A stretch of DNA of 64,000 nucleotides, taken from NCBI RefSeq assembly GCF_047948215.1, contig NC_134457.1, positions 88,856,898 through 88,920,897 of the forward strand. The letters are read 5' to 3'. Shown here piece after piece: positions 1 to 11,690 of the stretch; position 1 is the stretch's first letter; every line of letters begins with the position of its first letter. The notes under the pieces were generated by a model, which was not told the DNA's origin, searched no databases, and was given only the letters and a program-made list of their open reading frames with translations. A program made the position numbers and the translations under genes. The DNA comes from Lycorma delicatula. Its lineage: Eukaryota; Arthropoda; Insecta; Hemiptera; Fulgoridae.

Positions 1-1254
1 ATATTCACTCTGTAATCTAAATAACTACTTCAGTGTAATCATTTATGCTACAATTATGAATATTTTTATTTTTGTTTAATGACTATATTCACGCGGTTGC
101 TTGCATTAAAAACTTTGCTGTTGCATATTTATGTTATTGATGAACTTAATGAAAATCTTTATGGACTAAATTTAATTTACCTTTGTCTAGTTTAATTAAA
201 ATTTGTGGTCGTAGTTATTTTCATTTAGCATAGAATTTTTTTTAATTTTTATTTTAGTTTATTTTAAGATTAACTTAAATGAAATATTCTACTTTATTAA
301 AGTTTATATTTGTAAAAACAATAATTCGTCTTAATATTTTGATTCATCTTCTTCTTCATGTAGATTTCATTCAAGTCTTAAGAGGAATCAAAATGCATTT
401 TTATTAATCGTTAATATATTAAATTAAAGCTTTGTAAATTAAAACTATTTTTCTAACGTTCTTAAAATATTTTTTTTATAATATTATTACATTCAATACA
501 AAATTGAATCTTTCTGATATTTTCTTGATTTACGTCTGGTTTCTCTACTCTTCATTTAAGAATGGTTAAGTCGATTTTATTAAAAAAGAAATAGCATGAT
601 TATTTTATTGTAACTAATAAAACGTTTTAGCTGTCATAATTAAGAGGGATAGTCGTCTCCGTCCCTTCAGGTAGATGAAATATATGTTTTTTTTTGTTTT
701 TTTTTCATTTACTCGTTGAGAATATACTTTTATTTATAAGAAAAATCGAACCCAAAAAAAGTTGTAAGGATATTCTTGTAGGAAATATTATTTAAAAATT
801 TAAATAGACTTTCATTCTGGAAGAGAATAATTTTTTACGATTTACTTACTGAGAATACATTTAACAAAAAATGCAATGGACAAAAAGTAAAGAAAATATA
901 ACTTAAAATTTCAGACGATACTATATCCTTCTAATTTCATTGTAAAATATTAATTTTTGTGATATATTTACTTCAGATGCATTTTTAAGAGACTTTTATA
1001 AACGTAGAAGATCTCAATTCCATCCTACGTATCCTTTTTTTTAAATACCAAGTATTACTCTTTATTACCAAATAAATCGATGATTTTTCCTCGTCTCCAA
1101 ATATTTTTAATGGCAGCTTGTTTTAAATTTTAAAAATAAGTTGTCTACATAGACGATTTAAAGATACTTTTTATTAATTGTTATAATTCAAATATATACA
1201 GATTTTTTGACGCAGAAGGATCTTTCTTTCTTTTTATCCTCTTTGTTATTCACC
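1..1254. other. AT-rich non-coding, nothing recognised
   Basis: Very AT-rich sequence with homopolymer runs and no reading frame, splice pattern or repeat that I can name. Confidence 0.6.
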
Positions 1255-1930
1255 TTGGGGCCAGGCCTAATGTAAAAAGAACACAGCCTAAAGGAAGATT
1301 TACGGGTATTGTTCACTCCTGCACTTTTTCCTTCATCTTTGTACGGATAATCTTGACAGCTTTGCAGACACCGCGAGCCACGCCAGTTCGGTCTACAGCA
1401 TACTTCACATGACGTTGTCTTCGGTAAGAGCGCCGAATTCTCTTCGGCATGCTTCCCTACGCTGCAGGAACCGAACGTACATGAACACCGTGTGTTCTAC
1501 GGTGTCCTCCACCACGCAAGTCCCATTCCTCAGTGAGTCTCAACGTCCACGTGTACAGATATGCTTTAAAATACCTGTTATCGGTAAGGAACTGATCAAC
1601 TCGTATTTAAATTCTCTGTTTTTTCGCTCTATGTTTGGAAGCCCGAGATAAGTCTGTCTGTCCTTCAACAACTGGTCTCATATCCCCAGCCGCTTATAAT
1701 CAAGCGACGCCCCCGCGTGAGCCTTATTCCCCTGTACATTTTTTTCTTCTTTCGAACGAGGGTGCAAATCCGGCCACTACGCCGGGAGCATCGCATGATT
1801 TGGTCCTGTACCCGCAGCATATCCGTAGTTAGATAGCCCTGTGTCTTCCCTTTTCCAGCGCGACGAATCTAACTAGTGCTCCGTACAGCACTGCTTGAGC
1901 ACCATCTGGGACAAGACTTACCGCTTCTAG
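1255..1930 (-). mobile_element. Non-LTR retrotransposon relic, C-terminal end of ORF2 (R1/I-like)
   Basis: This GC-richer block is the decayed 3' end of a non-LTR retrotransposon ORF2. Reading the minus strand and shifting frame where needed gives, in order, KTQGYLTTDMLRVQ, EFKYELIS, LTDNRYFKAYLYTWTLRLTE, EDTVEHTVF, QRREACRREFGALTEDNV and LAWLAVSAKLSRLSVQ. The EDTVEHTVF segment, with a nearby Cys, is typical of the Cys-rich region after the reverse transcriptase in R1/I/Loa-type elements. Several in-frame stops and at least three frameshifts show it is dead. The coding part ends near 1312, and the remaining 60 bases are probably its 3' UTR. No reverse transcriptase core is present, as expected for a 5'-truncated copy. 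The clade is inferred from the C-terminal pattern only. Confidence 0.7.
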
Positions 1931-1935
1931 TGCAG

Positions 1936-2200
1936 TAATCTGTGTTCAGTTTCATGCCCTCCTTATTAACGGTAAATAAGGTATCTAACTCTTTCTTCTT
2001 ACTTATGTAAAGCATATAAATTTGTTATTCTAGTTGAACAGCTGTTTTTTATGATATATTTTTTTTCTAATTGTATTGTTGGTCTAAATAAATCACTAAA
2101 GGATGTAACCTAAATATTAAAATAAATATAAATACATTAATTATATAATACTCTTTTTAAACATTAATGTTCTACATGTACATCATTTTAAACTTAAAAT
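1936..2200 (+). repeat. Dispersed repeat, copy 1 (partner at 39455-39750)
   Basis: The segment containing GTTCAGTTTCATG, ACTCTTTCTTCTTA and AAAGCATATAAAT recurs in the same order and orientation near 39.5 kb, followed in both copies by AACAGCTGTTTT-like and AAATAAAAT-rich stretches and by GTACATGATAAT/GTACATCATTTT. Both copies abut a non-LTR relic (here the one just upstream). This may be a retrotransposon 3' tail or an independent repeat. Confidence 0.6.
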
Positions 2201-5200
2201 GTGAGATAATTTACTAATGATATAATATTTAATTAAGTGACAATGTATCTAAATGTGTTATAAATTAAATATAAATAAAACATATATTGTTCAGACTAAC
2301 AAAGGTTGTATTTAAAGATATTAATGATCCAGTGGCATAAGTTCTGAATAATGAAAGTTGCACTTAGGCACAGTTATTCGAACCATGAAGATTAAGAGAT
2401 ACGCTGCTGAAACTAGGGATCTCGGTCTCTCCCTCCGAGCTGCTGCTTCTATTACCGTTTGTGTGCTGCAGGGCAATCGCACTAACTTTACCCCGTTTAT
2501 AAGAATCACAATCCAATATGTGCAGGGGAAGTAGAGTCGACAAATTGAAGTGGAATAGGGTTTCCTGAAGCAAACTTCTGGGTAGTCTTGTGTTTCTGTG
2601 TATTAATTTTCGGTCTCTTCGTGTTGAAGGCAGTGATATCCTGATTTTTTTGGCATATCGTTCGATATATGTGGTTTAAATGTAATACATATTTACACTT
2701 CACTGATTTCAATCTGATTTACTCCCTTAGACGTCACCCATCTTATTTAATAATCAGGTTGTGCTGTATAAACTGTGGATATTAACCCTAGTCACCCGAT
2801 TCGAATCTGTTCTTTGGCTTATCTTCTCCCTATCGATATACAGTATTTTAGAAGATTTCTCTACTTAACAGGAAAACCTCTTTTTGGTTAAGTTGGTACT
2901 AGAGAAAGATTAAGATAATTAATTATCTTCAATCAATTCTTACATTATCTAATGCGGTTGGACCACACTTCATTACATAATTACTTATTGTTATTATTTT
3001 TCCTGTTTATCACTTGAAATTTTTTCGGGATAAAAACTCCAATTCAGGATATTTTTTTCTTATTTCAAAAAATGACGCTCTCTTCGTCTGATGGAAATAT
3101 TTTTTGTGATTTATTGCCTAGGAAAACATTTCAGTATAAGAAATAAAAGTTAAATATAATTTGGTACATTTTTAAATTCGAAAGAGAAGGTTTGCTAATA
3201 AAAAGTAATCCAAAAGTGTTTTAAATGTTCTGCATATCCTTTTAATCGGTTATTTTATTAATTAAAAGATCCTACCAGTATGAATAAATAATAATTTTAT
3301 GTTAATTTGTTAACTGTATTTTAAATACTTTTTCTTCCTTAAAATACTGATACAGTTTTTAAGAAATTGTTGGAAGAAAGTTTTCAGGTTTTAACCCACT
3401 TATTCTTCTAGTGCATAATTTTACAAGAATAAAATGTGATGAAGATTACAGAACACTTTCTCCAGTCATTTATTTATTATTTTTTTTTTAATATGTTACT
3501 TTTTTGTAAAATTTTTACTCAAGAGTAAGTCGATAACTACTGCTTGGAAGAATTAATTCATTCAGAAAACAAGGTACAAGATAATGTTTCAAGAAATAAC
3601 TTAAATATTTGTATAAATCGGTTAAAATTTTATGTAGAAAAGACATTAAATATTTTTCACCAGTAATTTTTGTTTTCTAAAAACAGTTTTTCATTAAATT
3701 AAAAGACAAGTGAGTAGACTTGGAGAGACCGTAGTGTGTTTAGTTAATATATTTATATTGAAAAAGCTATTTACTTGTGGTTAAAAAGTTTTTTATATTT
3801 TTTAAAGATTCTTTGTTTTCATTATTTTTAGGTTTTTAAATTTTATTTATTGAAATTATTAAAGTTAAAGGTTTATTTTGTTTTTTAACAATTAATATTA
3901 TAGTAGCCCAGTATAAGTTATTAATTTAAAAAATCTGTAAATATTATATCTCAAGTGTGTTTAATCTAACAACTAAAATAACAGTTTTATTCGCAATCTC
4001 TTTGTCTTTTTAATTTAATAACAGTTACATTATAAAAGTACCTGAAACCAAGTTTATGTAGGATTTTTTTATAAACTATTTTAAATAAATAAGTAAGGCG
4101 TTAATATAACGGAATAATCCTACATTGAAGTGGATATTTTCTAAATCATGTCAACACAACTACGCAAAAAGTTATTCAAATATCTATTATAAGTACGAGT
4201 AGTAGGTGGAAGTACAATAATATGACTTCTGGTAACAGATGTTTCAATTCTTATTTTTTAGATTTTGATAAAATGGTGGTTACGATATATATATATATAT
4301 ATATACTATTTTTTTTAAACAGATTCCAAGAAAAATTATTCTCAATTCAATTTGTGTTTTTACTTTTTTTATGTACGTCAGACCTTATTTTTCATCAAAT
4401 GGAATGAATTGATCATATATATATATTAAAGGAAGTTCTGTGATAGGTCCCGTTGTAAACTGTTTTTAGAGATTTACTTAAGTGAAAGATTTAAAAACTA
4501 AATTTATATTCTTCACGTAGAAACAGAAGTCTTCTTTTCAAATTGAGTTGTTATTACGTGATAATATCATCACCTTTTATATTCAGCGTATTTTCGTGCA
4601 GAAATTTGTGAAAAATTATTTGGAAAACTTACGGGAAAAATGTAATATACATTTTTACACCTCGGAAATTCCAACCTCATTTTTGTTAGTTTCTTTCTAT
4701 TTTTATTATTTTTTTAAATCTTCTTTTTTATTTTTATTGAAACATAGTAAAAGAGATATCATATATTACTGCATTCCAGGGAAACTTAGATGGCTGTTCG
4801 GTAGTATTAAATTTTTATCAAAATATCAGTTTTGTTATTTTCTATTGTAATATCATCATCGTATGTTAAATATATACTATATCGGTTTTAGGCTACCTGA
4901 CACGTGTCATAGTCTAAAAAGGGCGTACTTATTCTTAATAATAATAATAATAATAACCAGCATGTATGCCAGACTTGTTAAGGAAATAAAGGAATAAAGT
5001 GGTTTCCCGTTTCCTTCTTCGTTGAACCGAATATACTACGTACACATCAATATGCAAAGTTCAAAGCAATACAGATGTGATATTTCTCTATAGTCACTAT
5101 AAGGTTTCAATCTGTTTAGAAAAGGAGTAACTTAGTTAATGAACGATGTGTTTTAAAGAAAAGAGACTTGATCGGTGCTAAAATGATTTATTATCTTAAG

Positions 5201-5604
5201 TGATTTATTACAGACTGGATTAAATAAAAAATTTAATTAATGTACTCCTTTCTGTTTGTGAAAGGTTTATTTCTTGCACATTCTCATCTCATCAGAAAAA
5301 AAGCAATTCACAAGTCACTATGTAACTTCGCAGTAGTTGGCAATTATCTATTATTATATTCGGTTATTCCATAAATTCGTATAGTATGTTCAAATATTGA
5401 ATTGATTGAAATATTGATACAAAACCATGAAGATAGATATTATTGATATTAAACAAACCGATCTACAGTATCAATTTGCAAAAATGAAATTACCCATCCG
5501 GTTATTCTTCAGTGTAAACCAATCAAACGATCATATTTTTCTTTACACGGTCAATATAACCAGCAACGTAAGTTATGTGTGTATATATATATAAAAAAAG
5601 CATC

Positions 5605-5644
<40 letters not shown>

Positions 5645-7380
5645 GATGCTGATAAGAAATAAGGCGTAAAATTTATTGAAACTGTATTCTCCACATGCCG
5701 AGTGTCTTAGACAACAGAAAGAATTTCAAAACTATTTTGTTTTTAATAAAAGATAAATTTTGTAAACTTTTCCTCATATTCAATTGAGATTAGTAAGAAA
5801 TATTTATGATGATGAATCATCAATAACAAAAAAAAAAAAATAGAAGTTTTTAAAGAAATAAAATGTCATATACTTTTCATTTTAAAAAAAGTATGTAAAT
5901 GTAATTTAATACTCGAAGGAAGTCATGTGTTGCCCATATAATTTTTTTTTTTTTACTAAAGATTTCCATTTTTTAGCAGTTATACACTAAATAAAGCGTA
6001 ATGTTTGAAAATAAAAATATCATTTGGTAAAAGGGAATCAAATGGTACCCAGAATTTCTAACTTAAAATTTTGGTTTTTTATTCTCAACATAGTTTTAAT
6101 ATTGCATAATTTTAAAAGTAAAAACATAATTTAATCAAAGAAATCAATCCGGACTCGAGTTTTTTTACCGAACATTTTGATTTTTTCCTAATTGTTCTGT
6201 AGATATTGCGTAATTAAATCATTAATATTTAAATACGCTGTAGCATATTTTAAATTTGTCAAGAGCAAAGCCGGGAAAATTATGCTATCCTTTACCGATT
6301 GTTTTTCTTTTTAAGTTAAGTTTTTCATAAACTTTTATTTATATTTATTATGTTAATAAAATCAATCAAACTATTAATATAATCAATTTCAAACTATTCA
6401 TGTCTATATGCAATATAATTATTTTTCTTTGTTACATATAAAACATGCAAAAACTTTTTAAAAAACATAAAATTACTTCAAACAGTTACTTAAGATATTG
6501 GTTATATCGCTATAGTAGACCTCCCATTTCCCGTAAGGACGATAAATGATATTTAATACTCTATTACATAAGTATAAAAAAATTATTAAGTTAACATCAA
6601 CTGTCAAATAGGTTAACTGATTTTTATTTTTAATTTATTCTTATCCGAAGTATTAATTGAAATGGATTTAATATAAAAGTATAGAAGTAATGATTTTTTT
6701 CTGTAGTTGACAATTTGATATATTGGACTATATTGGAGTACTGTTCTTCCTGTCTTGAATTTTAGGTGTGTATCAGGTTACAAACTGAGAAGTTTATCTT
6801 AAACTAACCTACATGGGTTCACATTACAAGAGAAGAAAGATAATACCGGTAAGAAATATGATTATCATTATTGCCAATCGGCTAGATACGGTACGCTGAA
6901 TGGGTTACGACTGGGTTAGTCCCTTATGAATATCTCCTTTCTCGGGATTGAATGCAGATTATTCAACAAATTTAGTATAGAATATCAAGAGAATTGATAC
7001 AAAATCACGTTATATTTAAATCCGATATTACATCATTACACAATTTTACTTCATTATTAAAAACATACATAATAAATTATTTTATTTTTTTTTAGTATAG
7101 AAAAAAATACACGTTTTTCATTATGTGACAATCAGATAACGTAAAGAATAATATAATATACGTTAATTTAATTTTTCGTATAATATTATTTGACTTTTAA
7201 AAAATATGAATACAATACTGGCCTACACGTAAAATCAAAGATATTTAATTTTAAAATAAAACAATAAACAATGGAATTATATGTTGAAGGTCACTTATAA
7301 TACTAACAATCAATTTTTATTTATTAAAAAAAAATGTTATAAGAATAAAAGAAGAATATAACTACTCTTTTTTTCTGGAA
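2201..7380. other. AT-rich non-coding, no gene seen
   Basis: No supportable gene in 5 kb. It holds short TA tracts (about 4287-4306 and 4414-4426), a TAA/ATA trinucleotide run near 4938-4957 and the palindrome at 5599-5650. A somewhat less AT-rich patch at 2320-2720 has overlapping short frames on the minus strand but no splice pattern or family that I recognise. Confidence 0.6.
5599..5650. repeat. Perfect 52-bp palindrome with an AT-dinucleotide core
   Basis: AGCATCTCTA at 5599-5608 and its exact complement TAGAGATGCT at 5641-5650 flank a pure (AT)16 core, so the whole 52 bases are self-complementary. It would extrude as a cruciform or fold as one hairpin. No coding content. Confidence 0.9.
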
Positions 7381-8385
7381 CATACAGAGTGATTCACAAA
7401 GATATAACAAACTTTCAGGAGTTGTTCTAATGTTGAAAATAAACCAAAACGTTCATATACGTAGGTCCGGAAACGCTTCATTAACGATTTTAAAATTTTA
7501 CACGAGTGTTTTAATTTTACCTTCGATAAAATTAAGCCGACTGTAATTCTTGGGATTTAAATTAAGTATAAATTTATGTGAAAATAGGAAAAAATAGGTC
7601 CCAGAACTGTATTTTTAGTAGTCTTCATGAAATCTGGGGTAAAAGACAAAATATTAGAGTTGAAAACTTACTATTTTGTTAGGCGTAAACAAACTTTGTT
7701 AAATGGATAATAAACATAAAAAATGTTTAAACAAAACTTATAGAAAATTTTATTTTTAGTAAATCAATATGAATAAAGTACTTAAACTAAACACAAATAT
7801 GAGAATTTCGAAGTTTATTAAAGTCAAAATCTGGCATATTTTAATTAGCTATTAAACGAAACAAAATTATCAATCTTTAAAATCTGCCACATTTTTATAT
7901 GCTTTATTTTTAATATACTTTAAAATTATTATGTTTGTATTTAGTTTCTGTGAACTTTATTCATACTATTTTACTCAGAATCAAATTCTCTACAAGTTTT
8001 GTTTAAAACGTTTATGTATTTGTTATTATTTAACAAAGTTATTTTACGCCAAATATTAGTGTCTTTTTCGATCCCAATCTTTTGTCTTTTACGTCAGGTT
8101 TTACGAAAACTATTAAAAATATAATTCTGAGACCTACTTTTTTTTTCAATTCTTCAGGTCAGATTTCATACAAAATCACTAAATTTACCTCTTAACTTGG
8201 ATCCCATGAACTACAGCCTGGCTTAATTTTACTAAGGCGGAGAAATCAAGGCGAAATCTTCTGCCTACCGACACTCGAATAAAGCATTTCCGAACCAACC
8301 TATGTTTATATGAACTTTCTTTCTTTAACTTAACCAGTAGAACAAGTTCTGAAAGTTTGTTACATTTTTCGGAATCATTCTGTAT
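7381..8385. mobile_element. Foldback element, about 1.0 kb, arms near 480 bp
   Basis: The left half (7383-7860) and the reverse complement of the right half (7900-8383) align over almost their whole length. Matching landmarks in order are: ACAGAGTGATTCAC / ACAGAATGATTCCG, ACAAACTTTCAG in both, GTTCATAT, AATTAAGCC, AGACAAAA and AACAAACTTTGTT-like / AAATAACTTTGTT. The centre is near 7883. The arms are clearly diverged, so this is an old copy. It has no transposase frame, so it is a non-autonomous foldback or long-TIR MITE. The end ACAGAGTG recurs in other elements of the window. Confidence 0.85.
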
Positions 8386-10835
8386 ATAAACTAAACCAAA
8401 AATGTGAAAATACAAATATATAAACTGAATTAAAGTATGAAAGTTTTTTTTAATTTATATCATAATTGCGTACTATCTGATGTCATAATTAAAAATAACT
8501 GAATAAAAATAAAACATATTTCATTATTTTCATTATTTTAACTATATAATAAGCATTACATAAAAATGAATATGTATTATTAATTTTTAAATAGTATTGT
8601 ATTGTTGTTTGAATATGACCTTCAATATTTCTCACATTAATACAGACATTAAATTACCTTCATTATAATTTTTTTTATCAGTTTTTATTATTTAAGAAAT
8701 ACATTCATTAAACAACCATTCTTGTACTCATTTTTATTTCACGTTCAATAATTTTGCAATTAAAAAAAAATAATTTTTAACCGTATATGTGTCAGTATAT
8801 GGAAATGAAGAATTGATTAAGATGGTAAAGAAAGGATAAATGTGAAATTTAATGAAAAAATTCGCCTTTTTATTAACCAGACGGCATTAAAGAAAATTGA
8901 ATAATTACTGTGATTTATTAATTTTTAAAAATTTTCTACATATATTATGAAAAATAAATACTAACTTTAACTGTTATGGTACAAAGGTGATATGGAATAT
9001 TGTAAAATTTTAATGATATTGAATCACTAACATGCTCATTGTTTTTGGTATGCACCTTTATAAAGGGTTACACGAATTATCATGAAAAATCACCAAACAT
9101 TTATTTTATTAGTAATACTGAGAATATAATATGTAAAATAAAATTATTTTTTTTCTTATTAAAATAGATTAATAAAAGAGAAATTCCATTTCTCTTCTAC
9201 ATCTTTTACATCCTTTCAACTTGTACTACCCTTCGCCACAGCTTTGTTTGTCCAAGCTTCAAATCACGAGTAGTCAAAATCTTGTGAAGGTCGTCTTACC
9301 TTTTTTTATTACAATCTTCAACTGTTACGATTGTTTTTCCTTCTCCAGTTATTAAACCGTAAATTCTTTTCTTCATATTTTTGCTCTGATTTCTTTTCAC
9401 GGGTTAAGAAACTTGTCATGTGTGTTAGGAGGTTCCATTACCTTAACGCAGTGGTGTGGCTGTAAATATCCAGGCACACAATTTTGGAGGAATTCTTTCA
9501 GCAAAGTTTGGTCGGTAAACTTATGAAGTTTACATCCGTTCAAGTTAAAGCTCCCTTAACTGAAGATAAAATCTCAAACTCCTCAACACAAATTTATACA
9601 TCCACCCGGTTTCCCTCTAATGTTAGGTACCTTAGGTTTTGCTGGGTTATTCAGCTTAATAGGGACACTCCGCGCAGATTAAGTATTACAATTTGAATGA
9701 GGGAGGCTGTTTCCATGAATTCTTATATTTGGTAAATGGTAATTGCCACTACGAATGCTCCCATTGCCACTGCTAATGGGAGTGCCCATTAGCAACAGCC
9801 GAATCTCTCCCCAGTTTCTAAGGCGTGTAAAATAAGTAAATATTTTTTCAGTTCCATAATTTTCGACTTTTACAAGGTAGCACAAAATTAAAACGATTAA
9901 AAATATTCTGAAAATGGCACCGAATTAAACAATCGACAAGAATTAATTACATTATACTTTTTAATGTCGTTATTTTCAGTCAAAGATTTTGGAAGTGTAT
10001 TTTTCCTACAAAAACTTCGCCCATTTTTGAATCCCAAAAATTATTCAAATAAAAGCTTCGCAAAAACACAAAAACAAGAAATTTACGTCTTAAAAACGAT
10101 AAGAAAATTAATCCGTAACAATTAACAATTACACACCATTACCGGGCGTAAACGAAGGCTCAATAGAATGCAGAGTATGTAATATATTTAAAAGTATTTT
10201 TAATAAAATACTTTTAAGAAATATAGAAAAACCCGTAAAGAAATTACTACCGAGTGTGAGCTTAGTTTTTTAAATTTGTTTGCCGAAAAACGTTGCCATT
10301 ATGAAAAAGGCGCCCTACAAAATACGAAGGCGGTAAGTCTGCGTCTTGTATGCAAGATATCGCAATTTAACTATTAATAATTGTTAAAAAAATAAATTAA
10401 TTTGTATATTTGTGGTTTGTCGTGATACAGTAAGGTTTCACCTATTGCTGAACGTATATACATATATGCAAAAGTTGTGTGGCATATCAGTTGTTATAAT
10501 CTTCTACTAAAACTACAAAGTAGATTTTAAAAACCAATCTTTAACTCAAAATTTTCGTTTAATATTACGTTTTGGGAAAAAATTTAGTATGTAGAACATA
10601 AAACTAAACATTACAAGTTGTACATTACAACTTGTAAATAATAAGTACAGTAATACTTAGTTTTATACCATTATAATTCGTACAATTTTTAATAACACGT
10701 ATATATATTTTAGTCACAAATATCTACAAAAAATGGCATAGTCATGCTTAAGAGTAAAAGATTTTTGTTTAGTCGTGTCACTGAATTTTTACGTGATAAT
10801 GAGTTCAACAATAATGAGCGGATCAGAATTCGGTA
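8386..10835. other. AT-rich non-coding with a few GC-richer patches
   Basis: Mostly featureless. A patch at about 9186-9310 read on the minus strand gives a coding-like string (DLHKILTTRDLKLGQTKLWR) that I cannot place; it may be another retrotransposon scrap. A hairpin is listed separately at 9772-9793. The frames at 9484-9696 and 9679-9885 show no recognisable domain. Confidence 0.5.
9772..9793. repeat. Perfect 9-bp hairpin
   Basis: GCTAATGGG at 9772-9780, loop AGTG, then CCCATTAGC at 9785-9793. It sits in a small GC-richer island and no T-run follows. Confidence 0.7.
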
Positions 10836-11690
10836 CACATTCTTGTACAGAACTGACGCATATTTTGAAACTGCTGAAATTTGTAGTCAAGTATCGGCAC
10901 TCTCCAGTCCATTATCCATGGTAAGCTGAATTACCGTAAAATGTGTTCGAGGTGGGTTCCGTTACAAGGGATTCAAAATCACAAAGGTAAACGATTTCAC
11001 ATTTGTACGGAACTTAAACACCGTTTTTTTTGTTGTTTTTTTTTTTTTTGCAAAAGACTTACGTAGATTGTTGCATAATATTTTATGATAAAACTTAGAT
11101 TTATCATTTTGAGCCGAAATCCAAAAGTCCTAGTATGGAACCGAGATATCCGATTTCGCCCGCCAAGAAAAATTCTAAACCTACTTATCAACTATTAAAG
11201 CGATACTTACGGTGTTTGGGACTGCATAAAAAACCAGTTTATTGCAATTACTCGGAAGAAACACGTACAATCAGAAGTATGTACTAATGTGACATATTAT
11301 AAAATAAAATGAATCCGCAGGAGGGTACGTTCTTCTTCTCTTTCAAAAAGCATAAATCTGTATGTAAGCACCGGCTCCCACATCGCTCAAAGACACGGGA
11401 AGCTATTCAAAAGTCGGATCGGGAAGTATTACCATCCATTCTACAGTCCCGATTTCGCACTATCAGATTTTTTTTAGGTCTGTTTCTCTCACTACCTTTT
11501 TGGTCCACCGAATTCAGCAACAATGAACGGGTTGAATATGCGATTCAAGGATAGCTCAGATAGTGGTGAACAGTTCTTTACTACTACGCAGAATAATCAG
11601 CTCACAGAAAGTTCGGAGAAATCTCTAAATTTACCCGGAAATTATATGGAAAACTAGCGTTAGTTTTATTGACATTGAATACATAATAAT
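10836..11690 (+). pseudogene. Mariner-family transposase pseudogene
   Basis: A dead DD34D mariner transposase can be followed across frames. Landmarks are DAYFETAEICSQV, then SIGTLQSIIHGKLNYRK, CSRWVPLQG, RFHICTELKHRF, YHFEPKSKSPSMEPRYP, SPAKKNSKPTYQ, SEETRTIRSMY, YSPDFALSDFF and finally NQLTESSEKSLN. These match, in order, the second helix-turn-helix, the linker, the DETW-to-HHFEP region, the SPDLAPSD block carrying the third catalytic Asp, and the C-terminus. The DETW box is wiped out by a T-rich run at 11025-11050, and many frameshifts separate the pieces. Terminal inverted repeats were not found. It belongs to a different, older lineage than the mariner at 24.5-25.6 kb. Confidence 0.75.

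Noticed and set aside
2321..2712. Overlapping minus-strand frames in a GC-richer patch
   Set aside because: Three frames open alternately with no consistent coding signal or known motif.
4548..4850. 100-codon plus-strand frame rich in Phe/Tyr
   Set aside because: Composition is what T-rich DNA gives by chance; no homology seen.
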